DNA of 64,000 bases. Origin: Cunninghamia lanceolata (lineage: Eukaryota > Streptophyta > Pinopsida > Cupressales > Cupressaceae). How positions within the stretch are numbered: position 1 is the stretch's first letter; every line of letters begins with the position of its first letter. Positions 9,531 to 20,990 of the stretch are shown here, one piece after another. The position numbers and the translations under genes are program-made. The stretch is taken from positions 10,752,501 through 10,816,500 of the forward strand of contig BSBN01001017.1 in assembly GCA_027924645.1 (NCBI GenBank), written 5' to 3'. The notes beneath the pieces were generated by a model that was not told the DNA's origin, did no database searches, and saw nothing but the letters and a program-made list of their open reading frames with translations.

Positions 9531-10522
9531 TATTTAGGTATTGCATTAATCATCAATAGGTGAATTATAGATACACATTCTACACCATGTCTCATTTTTA
9601 TCTTTGAATTTTTGAAATTAGTACTAGGCATTTGACTCAAAGTTAAGGAAGTTTCATAGTTTAACCCTTTTTATAGGAAATCCCCAAAGGCATGTGCTTG
9701 CATCACACTAGTTCTGTCTCTCTCTCTCTCTATACACACACATATTTCAAAAGTTTATGGAAATATAAGATGAAACCATAGTAGTATAGACTAAGTCATG
9801 TTAACCTAGGACCAAATCTCATGTAATATCATCTAGACACAAGATCAAGCCATAGAAAGGTTTGTGAAAAAGTTTACAATAGAGATCCAATTCCATATTC
9901 TTAGATTTGATTATCAAACACATCACATAGTTATGTCTTCCACATTGACTACTCCCATTAAACTAAGTGATTCTATTGTCTCATTACTAAATATTATTTA
10001 TCAATATAAGCTCTTATATATCTAAGGTTTAATTATATTATCTAATTAATTATTGTATATTTTGTAGTGAGTGTTTAAATTTATTCTACAAATATAAAAT
10101 TATCAAATAAATATGTTGAAAATGTTAAAAACTACCATATTTGGTAAACTTGGATTAAAGCTCTTCCAAATTACCACACCACCATATTTGGTGATCTTGG
10201 ATTAAACCTCTTCTTGATATTACTAGACCACAATATTTATGTAATCGTGAAATTTGAACCCCTATGTTGACTCCCATGTAGTTTTAGGCTCATTTTGATG
10301 GAATTACTTAATAGAATTACATATCAACAAGCGACACACTCTTTTGTTAAGTTTGGCTCATAATGTAATACCTTTACCTATCCACTTCATCTTTATTTGA
10401 ACCTATCCCCATACATTCAATCTAATCTCATATCATTTGTGCAAAACCTAACACATTTGCCATTTTATCTGGATGCATATTAGCACTTATTTTTATACAT
10501 TCATTCCCTATCATTATCCTTA
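9531..10522. other. AT-rich spacer
   Basis: No gene seen. There is a short CT tract (9716-9731) and a local duplication near 10130-10210 (ACCATATTTGGT-AA-CTTGGATTAAA, twice). Confidence 0.6.
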
Positions 10523-10527
10523 CTTGG

Positions 10528-11765
10528 TGTAAAAGGTAAAATTTGGATAGTTGATGTTTGATTAGTTTGTGTGTGTATCCTCCTTTCACCCTTTCATTCA
10601 AGGACCTAGGGTTGAGTTGCAATGTACTATCCTACCCTAGGTCACTATGAGATGTAGGGAAACTTGGATTTTTATGATTTGATTGCTAATTATCTTCTCT
10701 TGTGCTCAATTATATATTAAAACCCTAATTATGCAAATACAACAGAAAATAGATGAATAATGGAAAATGCTGCTACAGAAAGCTGTAAAATGACAAATAA
10801 CTATGCACCCATTTTCAAGGTTTGGAAGCGGAACAATCAGGGACTAAAGAGCAGGCGCCCAAGTCCAAGGCCCTACTTTTTGTTAGGATCTACAAACAAG
10901 ATCTGCAACCTGTTCCTGCTTTACTGAAGGTTTTCCCGTCATGAAACTTTGAGGACTAATGAGCAGGCGCCCTAGTCTAGGGAGCTATTTTCTTCTCTGA
11001 TCTGCACTTCCAACACTCTGTTGTACCCTCCTAGAACTTCACTTTGTCTATAGCTTCAACCTGTAACCTGCAATAATAAAAACTTTGGGAGGGGGTTGTG
11101 GTGTTTAGAGGCTTGCCTTAGTCAAGCCCCAGAGAGACATTCAAGTCTTCTGAACACTATTGTTAGATAGAGAGTGTGTGCCCTTGTGAGGCAAAGGCAA
11201 AAACCAAATGATAAATGCTCAAAAACACAAATGATGTCACCTTGTAGTGAAGATCTCATGGGAGGAAGAAGCTCTTCATGCCATGAGGAGATGATTGCTT
11301 AAATTTGCAAATACAAACACATAGACAACACAAATTAGCTCTTGCTACATAATGAAAGCCTTGAATCACCTTTAGAACACAATAGTTTGCTAGTAATCAT
11401 CTAGTTTACAAATGAATGCCTAAAGATGCTTTTATATGCAAATACAAACACTCCCACCAAGAATTTTAAAATTTAAACTTACTGTGTTGGCATAGGACCC
11501 AAATAACAGTCACAAGATGACACTAAAAATTTGGGACTGACCCAAAATAGGGCAGGACTAGGGTGCGGGTGCCCAAGTCCTCTCACCCTATTTTGGGTAG
11601 GGTTAGGTTCAAGGGATCCCCCTAGGTCCCATTTGTCATGAAACTTAGGGATCATTTCATCGGGGTGTCAAAATATGATGTAAGATGTCCTAAATGCAGA
11701 TAAAAGACCCAAGAGCTAAACCTTATGAGGGAAAAGCCCCAAAGGGGACATTTTTTGACATTACA
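10528..11765 (-). repeat. LTR of the non-autonomous element (3' LTR on minus strand)
   Basis: 1238 bp, alignable end to end with 15643-16878. It has an alternating CG-rich segment (GCAGGCGCCCAAGTCC and similar) and a GGGATCCCCCTAGGTCCC motif. The two LTRs differ at many scattered positions, so insertion was not recent. Confidence 0.9.
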
Positions 11766-11780
11766 TTTAGTCCCCACTTA
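11766..11780 (-). other. Polypurine tract of the non-autonomous element
   Basis: On the minus strand this reads AAGTGGGGACTAAA directly before the LTR start TGTAATG, the position expected for second-strand priming. Confidence 0.7.
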
Positions 11781-12051
11781 ATGTATGTATAAACGTGAGG
11801 CCAATACATGCATTAAAAGTACGATCAACAAACACATCAAACACACCAAGCACGGAGAAGACACGCCAGACACATTGAAGACAATGACATGCACGCAAAA
11901 CACAGAGAAGATAGTTACAATCACGTAAAACATGGAGAATACACTAAATGCATAGAAGACACATTAATGCATGGAAGACAGGAATGATTTCTTTTCTTCT
12001 CTTTTTCTCATATATATGAAATGCAGATGCAAGTACAGGAAAGTAAACACA

Positions 12052-12193
12052 CCTCCCATAATGCAGGATGCACTCATCATGCATGTCTTTAAACTGCATA
12101 TATGGGGCAACACACACACAAGACACACCAAACCTCCCATAATGCAGGATGCACTCATCGCGCAGGTCTTTAGACTGCATATGGGGCAACATA
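12052..12193 (+). repeat. Two-copy 81-bp direct repeat inside the element
   Basis: CCTCCCATAATGCAGGATGC starts at 12052 and again at 12133, followed in both by a TTTA-ACTGCATAT-GGGGCAACA stretch. No coding sense is apparent; it is part of the element's spacer DNA. Confidence 0.85.
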
Positions 12194-13605
12194 CACGTCA
12201 AACAAAGAAAGCACACCAAAACACACACTTTGAAGACACGGAGAAAACACAACAGACAAGCGATGGAGTATTCCTATTTCTTGGCTCAACACCATCTCAA
12301 GCACATTACAGGCACACACCGACAATTGGGCTTTGCCACAACAATCACGAAAGACACACTTCAGGGTTGAGTTAGTCACAAAACTGCTCCCAGCCTCCCA
12401 ATGAGGACTTTTAAAAATGACAGGATGGTGCAATCTACTCTGAGAAATACACCACCCCTGCCTCCATAGAGGGCTTAAGATAAAAAAGGATATACGCGAT
12501 ATCCAGCCTCCACAGAGGGATTAAATGATTGATTGATTGATTGCAAACAAACTCAGAGTGTAGGAAATACTCATCGCACTAGTCTTTAAACTACACCTGA
12601 GGACAAGCACATTGCTAACATCTATAACAGATAGCTTACCTTATATATGCCCCCACCTTAAGTTGGTTAATATCACGCATCGATATCAAGCACATTAAGG
12701 TAGGAAGAAAACACACAAGGGACACAGACTTCCGCAAAGCCCATGCACCCCAGAGGTGACGTACTTTACGATCACATCCCTGCAAGAAACATGTTAGTGT
12801 CTAGATAATCATGATAAACAACAACATGAATACATATGACCAGTCACACAAAGAGCCAAGGTTATACTACAAATTCAGAGTTCGAGGATAACTGTGGGGC
12901 TATATCACGAAGATCTTTGAATTGAGTACCACCAAGGCTAGATTTAAAGACAAACAAAGTGCGCAGAGCATCAGTATTGTTATGATTTGTAAATGAGATA
13001 AAAACATCATCAAAATCACTACACAGAAAGCACGAGTGCTTCCACTAGCCAAGCATCAAATAAGATATACAACCCCATCATCATATTGGGAACTAAGTCC
13101 AATTTTTTATTTCTCATGATAGGGACGCTAGGTCTTCATCAGTATAAATATTTTTCGTCATCCGCTTGCTAGATAGAAACACTAGGGGAAGGGAAACAAT
13201 AAATAAAAGAGGAGAAACAAGTGTCTTAGGGACAATCACATAGGAGGGTGCCCCCAAGTCACCAACCACAATGCTAGGTCCATAAGACACAACACACAAC
13301 AATGAAATCAAAGAGAGAAGCAATATAGAAGAATGATGATACAAATAGAAGGTCACAACAGAGGTGGTCTATTGATATCCCAGACCTTACAAGAGAATCA
13401 AGGGTCATCCCAGGAGGCCTAAACAACACATAACACATCACAGGGGGAAGCACATCACGAGAGAGATAAAGGGTTAGAGATACTTACCTGTAGGGTCTTT
13501 GTGCTAAGTCTCGTCATCAAGTAAATCATCAAGGAGTTCATCATCTTCCCAAATTTGAATGCTAGAAATAGGTGTAGGTTGTTCCATTTGTTTGTCTAAT
13601 GTATT

Positions 13606-14217
13606 TTAATCACCTCCTGATCCCTGAAGGGATAACAAAGGATGGACCTCAACATGAATATCATCTCTTAGTGGGCTAGGTGGGTTATGAAATTGTTCCT
13701 TATCAACATCAATCATTCCGAATAGGTCAGGATAATCAAAATAGTCTTGTGTTGTCATGATGTCATCCATTAATGCTTCATTTTGGTTAGGAGGATTCTT
13801 CAAATTACTAGAGCTGTCCCTAGCCTTCTCATGTGAGTTATCTGAATGCTCGGATGTAGGAGAAGTAGGGTGGCTCGTGAATTCATCATCTCTCTCATAG
13901 TCATTGTCAATATCATCTCCATATGTTTCAGCTATCAATTCCAAACTATTAAGAGAAGTGTCATGCTGTTCATTCAAAGTGTGTTTTATCAATTCTTCTA
14001 CTACCCAAGGGTATGTATTGATGAGAGATATGAAGTTGTTAAGATCAGATACATAGTCAAGGATTTCAAAGGAAGAGGACACAAATATATCGTTGTTGTA
14101 CATAGCTTGTATATAGGTAATGACATGAGGATGCATGCTAAGAAATTTGTAGAGATTTTCAAATTTTGTGATATATGCATGTAAAGTTTCCAAAGAGCAT
14201 TGAGAAGATGAAGCCAT
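13606..14217 (-). CDS. Uncharacterised protein of the non-autonomous LTR element
   Basis: The frame is open for 238 codons (to 14322). I place the start at the internal Met of MASSSQCSLETLHAYITKF at 14217, giving about 203 residues, because the upstream part reads like non-coding Lys/Phe-rich sequence. The first half is Leu/Ile/Tyr-rich and probably helical; the second half is strongly acidic and polar (DDIDNDYERDDEF, then Ser/Asn/Pro-rich stretches). There is no zinc knuckle, protease triad or polymerase motif. Similar short acidic frames occur in some non-autonomous plant LTR elements, but I recognise no family. It is the only long clean frame in the element, which hints at past selection. 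Confidence 0.45.
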   Translation of the reverse strand: MASSSQCSLETLHAYITKFENLYKFLSMHPHVITYIQAMYNNDIFVSSSFEILDYVSDLNNFISLINTYPWVVEELIKHTLNEQHDTSLNSLELIAETYGDDIDNDYERDDEFTSHPTSPTSEHSDNSHEKARDSSSNLKNPPNQNEALMDDIMTTQDYFDYPDLFGMIDVDKEQFHNPPSPLRDDIHVEVHPLLSLQGSGGD

Positions 14218-14329
14218 GAGTGCCAAATCATATTTTAAGAGTCTTTCAAACTTTATGCAAAAGATAAATCCAAAGTTATATGCAAAATGACCTAAAATGC
14301 TTGATTTTTTATACTTTTTCAATGCAAAT

Positions 14330-14995
14330 AAGTGAAAGAAAAGGTGTTGTAAGGATTTTGATTAGGGGCAGAAAATTATATGTCTGATATTAGTCTAATA
14401 CAGCAATAAGATCCTTCACAACACACTCTTGATGGAAATCTAAGATGTTGACAAGTCAAAATATAGTGAAAATGCACTAAAATATGCGATTTTTTCACCA
14501 ATCTCAATGCAAAAGAGCATGAAAAAGGGTGTTGTGAGGAAAATGATAGTCAACAACAAATTATATTAGTGATAACAGTCACCTAATGCCAAAAAATCTG
14601 TCACAACACACTTATAGTGCCACTCAAGATCAAACCCTAGTGGAAATATAGCAAAAATAGGCAATTTTTCACGATTTTTCAATTCCAAGACCTAGAAAAA
14701 GGGGTGTTGTAAATTTTTTTAGGAGGTACAACAAATAATATCAATGATATCAGTCACCTACAAGCATAAAATCTATTACAACACGCTTAGGGTGCAAACT
14801 AGGCCAAACCCTAGGGCAAAAATGTGTAATTTTTCACTAAATTTTCAATACAAGAGACCAATAACAAGGTGTTGTAAAGAATTTTAGGAGGGAAAGTAGA
14901 TAATGCATCTGATATCAGTCAAGCAGTGCAAAAATATTCTTTACAACACGCCTATAGTGCAAATTTAGAGAGTCGATAAGGCCAAATTTAGTGAA
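14330..14995 (-). repeat. Tandem stem-loop repeats in the non-autonomous element
   Basis: Four diverged units, about 167-187 bp apart, marked by GGTGTTGT near 14342, 14529, 14702 and 14867. Each unit contains GGTGTTGTAA-like sequence and, roughly 85 bp later, its complement TTACAACAC, with GATATCAGTC between. Each could fold into a hairpin. On the element's own strand this region lies upstream of the reading frame, where a leader or packaging region would be. Confidence 0.75.
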
Positions 14996-15628
14996 AATCA
15001 ATGTTTTTCAAGCCCTAGGTTTGAGATCTTGATGTAAAATGATGTATGAATATGATGAAAATCACATTCTCTTAGATTTGAAAATGATTTCCATACTCTA
15101 ACATGCAAGATATAAGTGCAAATCTAATGAAAAATTGATGAAAATGCTAGTTTTTGTTGAAATTTTCTATGCAAAAATGCAAATGTTTGAAATCTAAATG
15201 CAAATTTGTTCTAAAATGCAAGACTACAGCCAAATGTAAATTTAAATGAGCCTCTAAAATTAGTAGAAAATTTTGAAACAAGATTTTACCTACAAACCCT
15301 AGATTTTGGAATTACTAGGTTATATGAAAAATTCACAATTTTCAACAAAACCCTAGCAATTTTATGATGAAAATGCAATGCAAACTAAAGAATTTTTATA
15401 ATTTTTTGTAATTTAAATTAGATCTAATGCAAAAATTAGGAATTTGATGAAATTCAAATTAATTAATGCAACATGGAAACCCTAGCATGCAATTTTTTCC
15501 AATTTTTCTAATTTTTTAATTTTTTTGTAAGTTTTCCAATGCAATAAGATGAATGACTATATGAATGAATGAAATCACTATAAATCTGAAGCAAAACACT
15601 CCACAAAGTGCAAATAAGTCCAATAACA

Positions 15629-15642
15629 CAGGTTCACCAAAA
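15629..15642 (-). other. Primer-binding region of the non-autonomous element
   Basis: On the minus strand the LTR end (...TTTACA) is followed by TTTTGGTGAACCTGTG. The TGG three bases in is the usual start of a primer-binding site. I cannot match it to a specific tRNA. Confidence 0.45.
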
Positions 15643-16878
15643 TGTAAAGGGTAAAATTTGGATAGTTGATGTTTGATTAGTTTGTGTGTGTATCCTCCTT
15701 TCACCCTTTCATTCAAGGACCTAGGGTCAAGTTGCAATGTACTATCCTACCCTAGGTCACTATGAGATGTAGAGAAACTTGGATTTTTATGATTTGATTG
15801 CCAATTATCTTCTCTTATGCTTAATTATACCTTAAAACCCTAATTATGCAAATATGACAACAAATAGACGAATAACAAAAAATGCTACTATAGAAAGATG
15901 TAAAATGACAAATAACTGTACACCTATTTTCAAGGTTCAGAAGCGGAACAGTCAGGGACTAAAGAGCGGGTGCCCAAGTCCAAGGCCCTGCTTTTTGTTG
16001 GGATCTGCAAACAAGATATGCAACCTATTCCTGTTGTACTAAAGGTTTTCCCGTCACGAAACTTTGAGGACTAATGAGCGGGTGCCCTAGTCCAGGGAGC
16101 TATTTTCTTCTTTGATCTAAACTTTTGACACTCTGTTGTACCCTCCTGCAACTTCACTTTGTCTGTAGCTTCAACCTGTAACATGCAATCATAAAAACTT
16201 TGGGAGGGGGTTGTGGTGTTTAGAGGCTTGCCTCAGTTAAGCCCCAGAGAGACATTCAAGTCTTTCGAATACCGTTGTCAGATAGAGAGTGTGTGCCCTT
16301 GTGAGGTAGAGGACAAAATAAAATGATAAATGCTCAAAAAGATAAATGATGTCACCTTGTAGTGAAGATCTCATGGTAGGAAGAAACTCTTCATGCCATG
16401 AGGAAATGATTGCTCAAATCTATAAATACAAACACATAGACAACACAAATATGCTCTTGCTATATAATGAAAGCCTTGAATCACCTTTAGAACATAATAG
16501 CTTGCTAGTAATAATCTAGTTTACAAATGAATGCCTAAACATGCTTTTATATGCAACTACAAACACTCCCACTAATAATTTCAAAATTCAAACTTACCGT
16601 CTCAGCATAGGACCCAAATAACAGTCACAAGCTGACACTAAAAATTTGGGACTGACCCAAAATGGGGTAGGACTAGGGCGCGGGCGCCCAAGTCCTCCCC
16701 CCTATTTTGGGCAGCGTTAGGTTCAAGGGATCCCCCTAGGTCCCATTTGTCATGAAACTTAGGGACCATTTCATTGGGATGTCAAAATATGATGTAAGAT
16801 GTCCTAAATGCAAATAAAAGACCCAGGAGCTAAACCTTATGAGGGAAAGCCCCCAAGGGGACATTTTTCGATGTTACA
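15643..16878 (-). repeat. LTR of the non-autonomous element (5' LTR on minus strand)
   Basis: 1236 bp, the partner of 10528-11765, with TGTAA/TTACA ends, followed by target duplication CTTGG at 16879-16883. It should hold the element's promoter on the minus strand; I cannot point to a TATA box with confidence. Confidence 0.9.
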
Positions 16879-16883
16879 CTTGG

Positions 16884-17536
16884 TTCACTTCCACACCACT
16901 TAGGATTGAACTTGAAATTCAAATGTTCAAATTCAAATTCCAAAGTTCTCGCTCCTTCCTACTGACTATTATAAGTTGACTTGGTACAGGTTTGTACAAC
17001 ATGTTACTATGTCTTGGCATTTAAAGTTATTTCAATGTGCCATTAGTTCATAGGTTGAAAAAGGAGAAATCATTTAGGGCACACTTTGATTTTCTAAAAG
17101 GACAAAGAATCATAGTCTACATCATAATCATATAGGCCCTTTGCACGTTTGCACATATTATTTTCAAATATTTTCTCAAAGCTATAGAGTTGGTTTGTTA
17201 AAGGGGTTTGACTTAAGAAAATGTGACCCTAGTGATCTAGCAATCTTTCCAAAGGTGTTTCTAAACACTACCTTGCTAGATCCAAACATAGGGAAGGCAA
17301 AGGTGAATACACTTTTACACAAAAAATCTATGAATTCATTCTTGCATGGCTAGTTTCATTCTTGTGCATCGGTTTAAGGTTGCAATGCTTGGGTTTGAAC
17401 TCAAGGAATTTGGATTTGAACCTTAGCAAATTCTGAATCTGTCCCAAGACTTCTTTTAGATTGAGAACATTAATTTATGTCTTTGTTGCAGATCATTCAA
17501 ACATGATATCAACAATATTTCTTCATCATTATTTTC
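16884..17536. other. Spacer without gene
   Basis: AT-rich, short frames only. A 70-codon frame at 17141-17353 has no recognisable motif and I do not accept it as a gene. Confidence 0.6.
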
Positions 17537-17540
17537 AAAA

Positions 17541-17865
17541 CTAAGTGCATCTATCCAAGGGGTTGAACTTAATTGGTTAAAACTTTGGGTTCTCATTGTG
17601 GAGACCCAAGTTCAAATCCCCATAGAGACATCTAATGTGGAATTCTAAGTTGTGACTCCTGGTCTTCCACAGTTGGCTTCTAATGTGAATGTGGTTTCTA
17701 AATAAAGTGGATTTCTGGCTTCTAATGTGAATGTGGTTTCTAAATAAAGTGGATTTCTAAGTAGTGACTCTTGGTCTTCCATGGATTATATCTAGTGTGT
17801 TTACTTTAAAGAGCGAAATATTTATAAATGATATGCAATTAAAAAAAAACTAAATGCATCTATCC
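17541..17865 (+). mobile_element. tRNA-derived SINE with target duplications
   Basis: The body runs from 17557 to an A tract at 17841-17849. Flanking duplications are CTAAGTGCATCTATCC (17541-17556) and CTAAATGCATCTATCC (17850-17865), one mismatch in 16. The head is tRNA-like: CTTAATTGGTTAAAAC resembles an A box, and GTTCAAATC at 17610-17618 matches the B-box consensus GWTCRANNC exactly. A 42-bp stretch is duplicated in tandem in the tail (17674-17715 and 17716-17757, TGGCTTCTAATGTG...). RNA polymerase III transcription and LINE-mediated insertion are inferred from the family plan. Confidence 0.85.
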
Positions 17866-19098
17866 TCTTATTCAAATATTAAATATTTATTACTTTATCA
17901 TTCAAACACCTAATAAAATAAATTTAACTTTATCATTCAAACACCTAATAAAATAAATTTAAGTTAATTGTTTGATTATTGTTAACCTTTATATAAGATT
18001 ATTTATGCAAAGCAATTTATTCCTTTACAATTTGCTAACCCTGGATTACCCCTCTCACAAGAAGAAAACTGCCAAAAGAGTATATTTCATCTTGGGATCT
18101 TATATAAACATATTTGTTGTTTTATGGTAGGCATGTGAAATACCATATGATAGGTAGGAAGTGATTTAACTTGATTTAACGTGACCTCTCCATCCAGGCT
18201 TGTAACTATCTACAATAATTTGCACCAAACCCTAAAATTCAACTACTAGAACACCTGTTCATTCTGTGGCAGTGCAATCTTCCTGGATTTCCCTGCGTTG
18301 AAGGAACAAATGGTCCTACTTTACTGCGCAGAAATGGATCCTTGCCAAAATGTATCGTCAAAAGAATGAAATCGACATTTCGGTCTTATCTAGAAATGAA
18401 TGATCCATTTTAGGGTTGGAGCCGTGAAAATGTTTGAAAGTATTCAATGAAAGGTGGATCCGTGGACAGGTTAGGTGCAACTAGTCAACACATAGAGGCC
18501 ATGGCTGTACATCCAAATAATTTTATAACCATTTCTTTTCGACAATTTCTGCAACTTCAAAGGATCTTCTCACCACCATCTCTACTTAGGTCGGTTTATC
18601 GTCGAACAGTTGGTGGATATAATAAATTTTAATGTGATCGACCAATTAATTCGAACCTCAAATTTAGCAGCAGGAAAATGACATTTATTTGCATATTTTT
18701 TTGATTAGGACTCATTCGTATGCGCTCCAAACTCAAATTTTCAAATGTGTCTTTCATCTTTGGCATAATCTGTGCTTTCAACGATGTATGTAAGAAAGTC
18801 GTCAAGAAGAAAAATTGAATTGAAAATGATAAAATTCCATTCATATTGGTTTTCCTGCATACGTTGTTTTTGTCATCAAATCGGCAAGGTTGCAGAATTT
18901 ATGAATACTCTTAAATATCCAGGTAGCCGTTTGCCAATTCAACTTGTACAGTTTTAAATGAAGGAATGGATGATGTAATCAACCTGGTTAGCTTTGTCAT
19001 AAGACTGAGAGTGTGAATGCTCTAACATGTGACTGACATCTTGGAAGAGGATATGACATAAGTTCAACGATGCATAATTTGTAATATAAAAAGAGTAA
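17866..19098. other. Spacer without recognised gene
   Basis: A 39-bp piece (AATAAATTTAACTTTATCATTCAAACACCT type) is duplicated near 17880-17965. Somewhat higher complexity at 18240-18960 gives only short frames (about 60-70 codons) on both strands with no known motif. Confidence 0.55.
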
Positions 19099-19656
19099 CC
19101 TTGGACTCATTCCTTTATAACATGGTTTAGTTTTAGGTGCTTCTTTTATAAAATAATTTTATACCTTGGACTCATTTCTTATGATATTGGAATTGTATTT
19201 AACATGATTTAATTTTAGGTGGTTCTTTTATAAAATAATTTTATACCTTGGACTCATTTCTTATGATATTGGAATTGTATTTAACATGATTTAATTTGAG
19301 GTGGTTCTTTTATAAAATAATTTTATAACTTGGACTCATTTCTTATGATATTGGAATTGTATTTAACACAGTTTAGTTTTAGGTGGTTCTTTTATAAAAT
19401 AATTTTACACCTTGGACTCATTTCTTATGATATTGGAATTGTATTTAAGATGGTTTAGTTTTAGGTGGTTCTTTTATAAAATAATTTTATACCTTGTACT
19501 GGATCTTTATGATATTGGAATTGTATTTAACATGGTTTAGTTTTAGGTGGTTCTTTTATAAAATAATTTTATACCTTGTACTGATTCCTTATGATATTGG
19601 AATTGTATTTAACATGGTTTAGTTTTAGGTGATACTTTTATAAAATAATTTTGTAT
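19099..19656 (+). repeat. 82-bp minisatellite
   Basis: Units begin CCTTGGACTC at 19099 (a short 65-bp unit), then at 19164, 19246, 19328, 19410, 19492 and 19574, each exactly 82 bp apart, ending near 19656. Later units change GGACTCATT to GTACTG-ATT. The shared tail is GGTTCTTTTATAAAATAATT. Confidence 0.93.
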
Positions 19657-20229
19657 GTAATTCAACAATGAATAATTAGTCGATAGGCTTATTGTGTCAC
19701 GCCGTAAAAACAAATTTTGCCAGAAAATTTTCTAAACTCGTTGGTTGTTCCTATCGGCGTATTCCTTGAACCTCCTATGGGTGCAAGTGCTAGTTTATAC
19801 ATTGGGTAGTTGCAGAGTAATAAAACCCACTTTAAAATTAATTTAGTTGTCATATAAAACAATTCATAGAAATTTGAAAATAAAAAGGGTTAGAAGTGGT
19901 TTGGTTATTTTAATGTGGTTTTGTTTATTTTGTTTTAGGGTTGATTGATATGATAGGTACAATCTGATATTGAAATGCTACATATATGGTGAAAACATAT
20001 TGGTATTGTTATTTTTGATATCTAGGATGAATATGCACTTGAAGTCTAGTCCTTATGGTGAGGAGACATCCTTTTATTGCGGTTTTGTCCATTATACCTA
20101 TTAATCTGTAAAATTTGTTCACCTATGTAATACTTGTATCTAAGACAAATGCTTAGTGTTTAAAATTACACTTTTGGGGCTTGTTATGAAAAGAGAGAAA
20201 TGTGTTTAAGTTCTTTGGTAGTAGTCAAG
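19657..20229. other. Spacer without gene
   Basis: AT-rich, no frame worth calling. It contains one small CG-bearing stretch (TGTCACGCCGTAAAA near 19694). Confidence 0.6.
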
Positions 20230-20990
20230 CCTTGTTGTTGATGGGATACAATTCAAAACGTGCAAGTGAGAGATGTAGAATGCCTATGATAATGTAGTAT
20301 ATGTTAATGTTAATGCAAGCCTAATGGATCTACTTGGTAATGTGTTTGATTGATGCCTTTTTTCACAATGACGAATGTCCTAAGATCCATCCTTAAATAC
20401 AAGATCCTACCTAGATTAGTTTGAAATATTTTGATGTGCAAGCCAATGGATAATAGTTAAGTTATTTGAAAGGATAAACTCAAGAATGCAAGAGAAGAAG
20501 TTTGGAAACATGCAAGAGAAAGACATAGAATACCCACAATAATGTAGTATCTATCAATGTTGATGCAAGCTTAATGGATCTAATTGGTAATGTGTTTGAT
20601 TAATTCCTTTTCCAATGATGACTAATGTTCTAGGACCCATCCCTAAATATAAGATCCTAACAAGAATAATTCAAAATATTTTGATGTGCAAGCCAAAGGG
20701 CAGTGGGCAGGAACTATTTGAAAGGACAAACTCATGGATGCAAGAGAAGAGTATTGGAAACATGCAAGAGAAAGACGTAGAAAACCCAAGATAATGTAGT
20801 ATCTATCATTGTTGATGCAAGCCTAACAGATTAATAGATCTACTTGGTATTGTGTTTGATTGATGCCTTTTTTTCAAGATAACTAATATTATAGGACCTA
20901 TCCTTAAATAAAAGATCCCAATCAAATCAAAATACAAAATATTTTGACATACAAATAAATGAAAAATAGTCAAATTATTTGAAAATATAA
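20230..20990 (+). repeat. About 250-bp tandem repeat, three diverged units
   Basis: AATGTAGTAT recurs at 20291, 20541 and 20793. Each unit contains AATGGATCTA-TTGGTA-TGTGTTTGATT, then CATCC-TAAATA-AAGATCC, then AATATTTTGATGTGCAAGCC. The third unit decays into AT-rich DNA before 21000. Confidence 0.85.

Larger units (their letters stand above)
10528..16878 (-). mobile_element. Non-autonomous LTR retrotransposon (LARD-like), complete ends
   Basis: Two direct LTRs of about 1.24 kb, each beginning TGTAA and ending TTACA, flank 3.9 kb. Target duplications CTTGG sit at 10523-10527 and 16879-16883. Orientation is minus: on the minus strand the left LTR is preceded by AGTGGGGACTAAA, a polypurine tract, and the right LTR is followed by TTTTGGTGAACCTG, where the primer site should lie. 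No protease, reverse transcriptase or integrase is visible, only a 203- to 238-codon frame of unknown kind and long non-coding repeats. It would need enzymes from another element. Superfamily is uncertain; the polypurine tract and LTR size suggest gypsy. Confidence 0.88.

Noticed and set aside
11944..12433. Overlapping frames of about 100-134 codons on both strands
   Set aside because: They fall in the spacer of the non-autonomous LTR element, over a two-copy direct repeat, with no known motif and mutual overlap.
13846..14184. A 112-codon plus-strand frame
   Set aside because: It is antisense to the longer acidic frame of the non-autonomous element and lacks features of its own.
17557..17625. 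A tRNA gene
   Set aside because: Box-like motifs are present but no acceptor or anticodon stem closes, and an A tract with target duplications marks a SINE.
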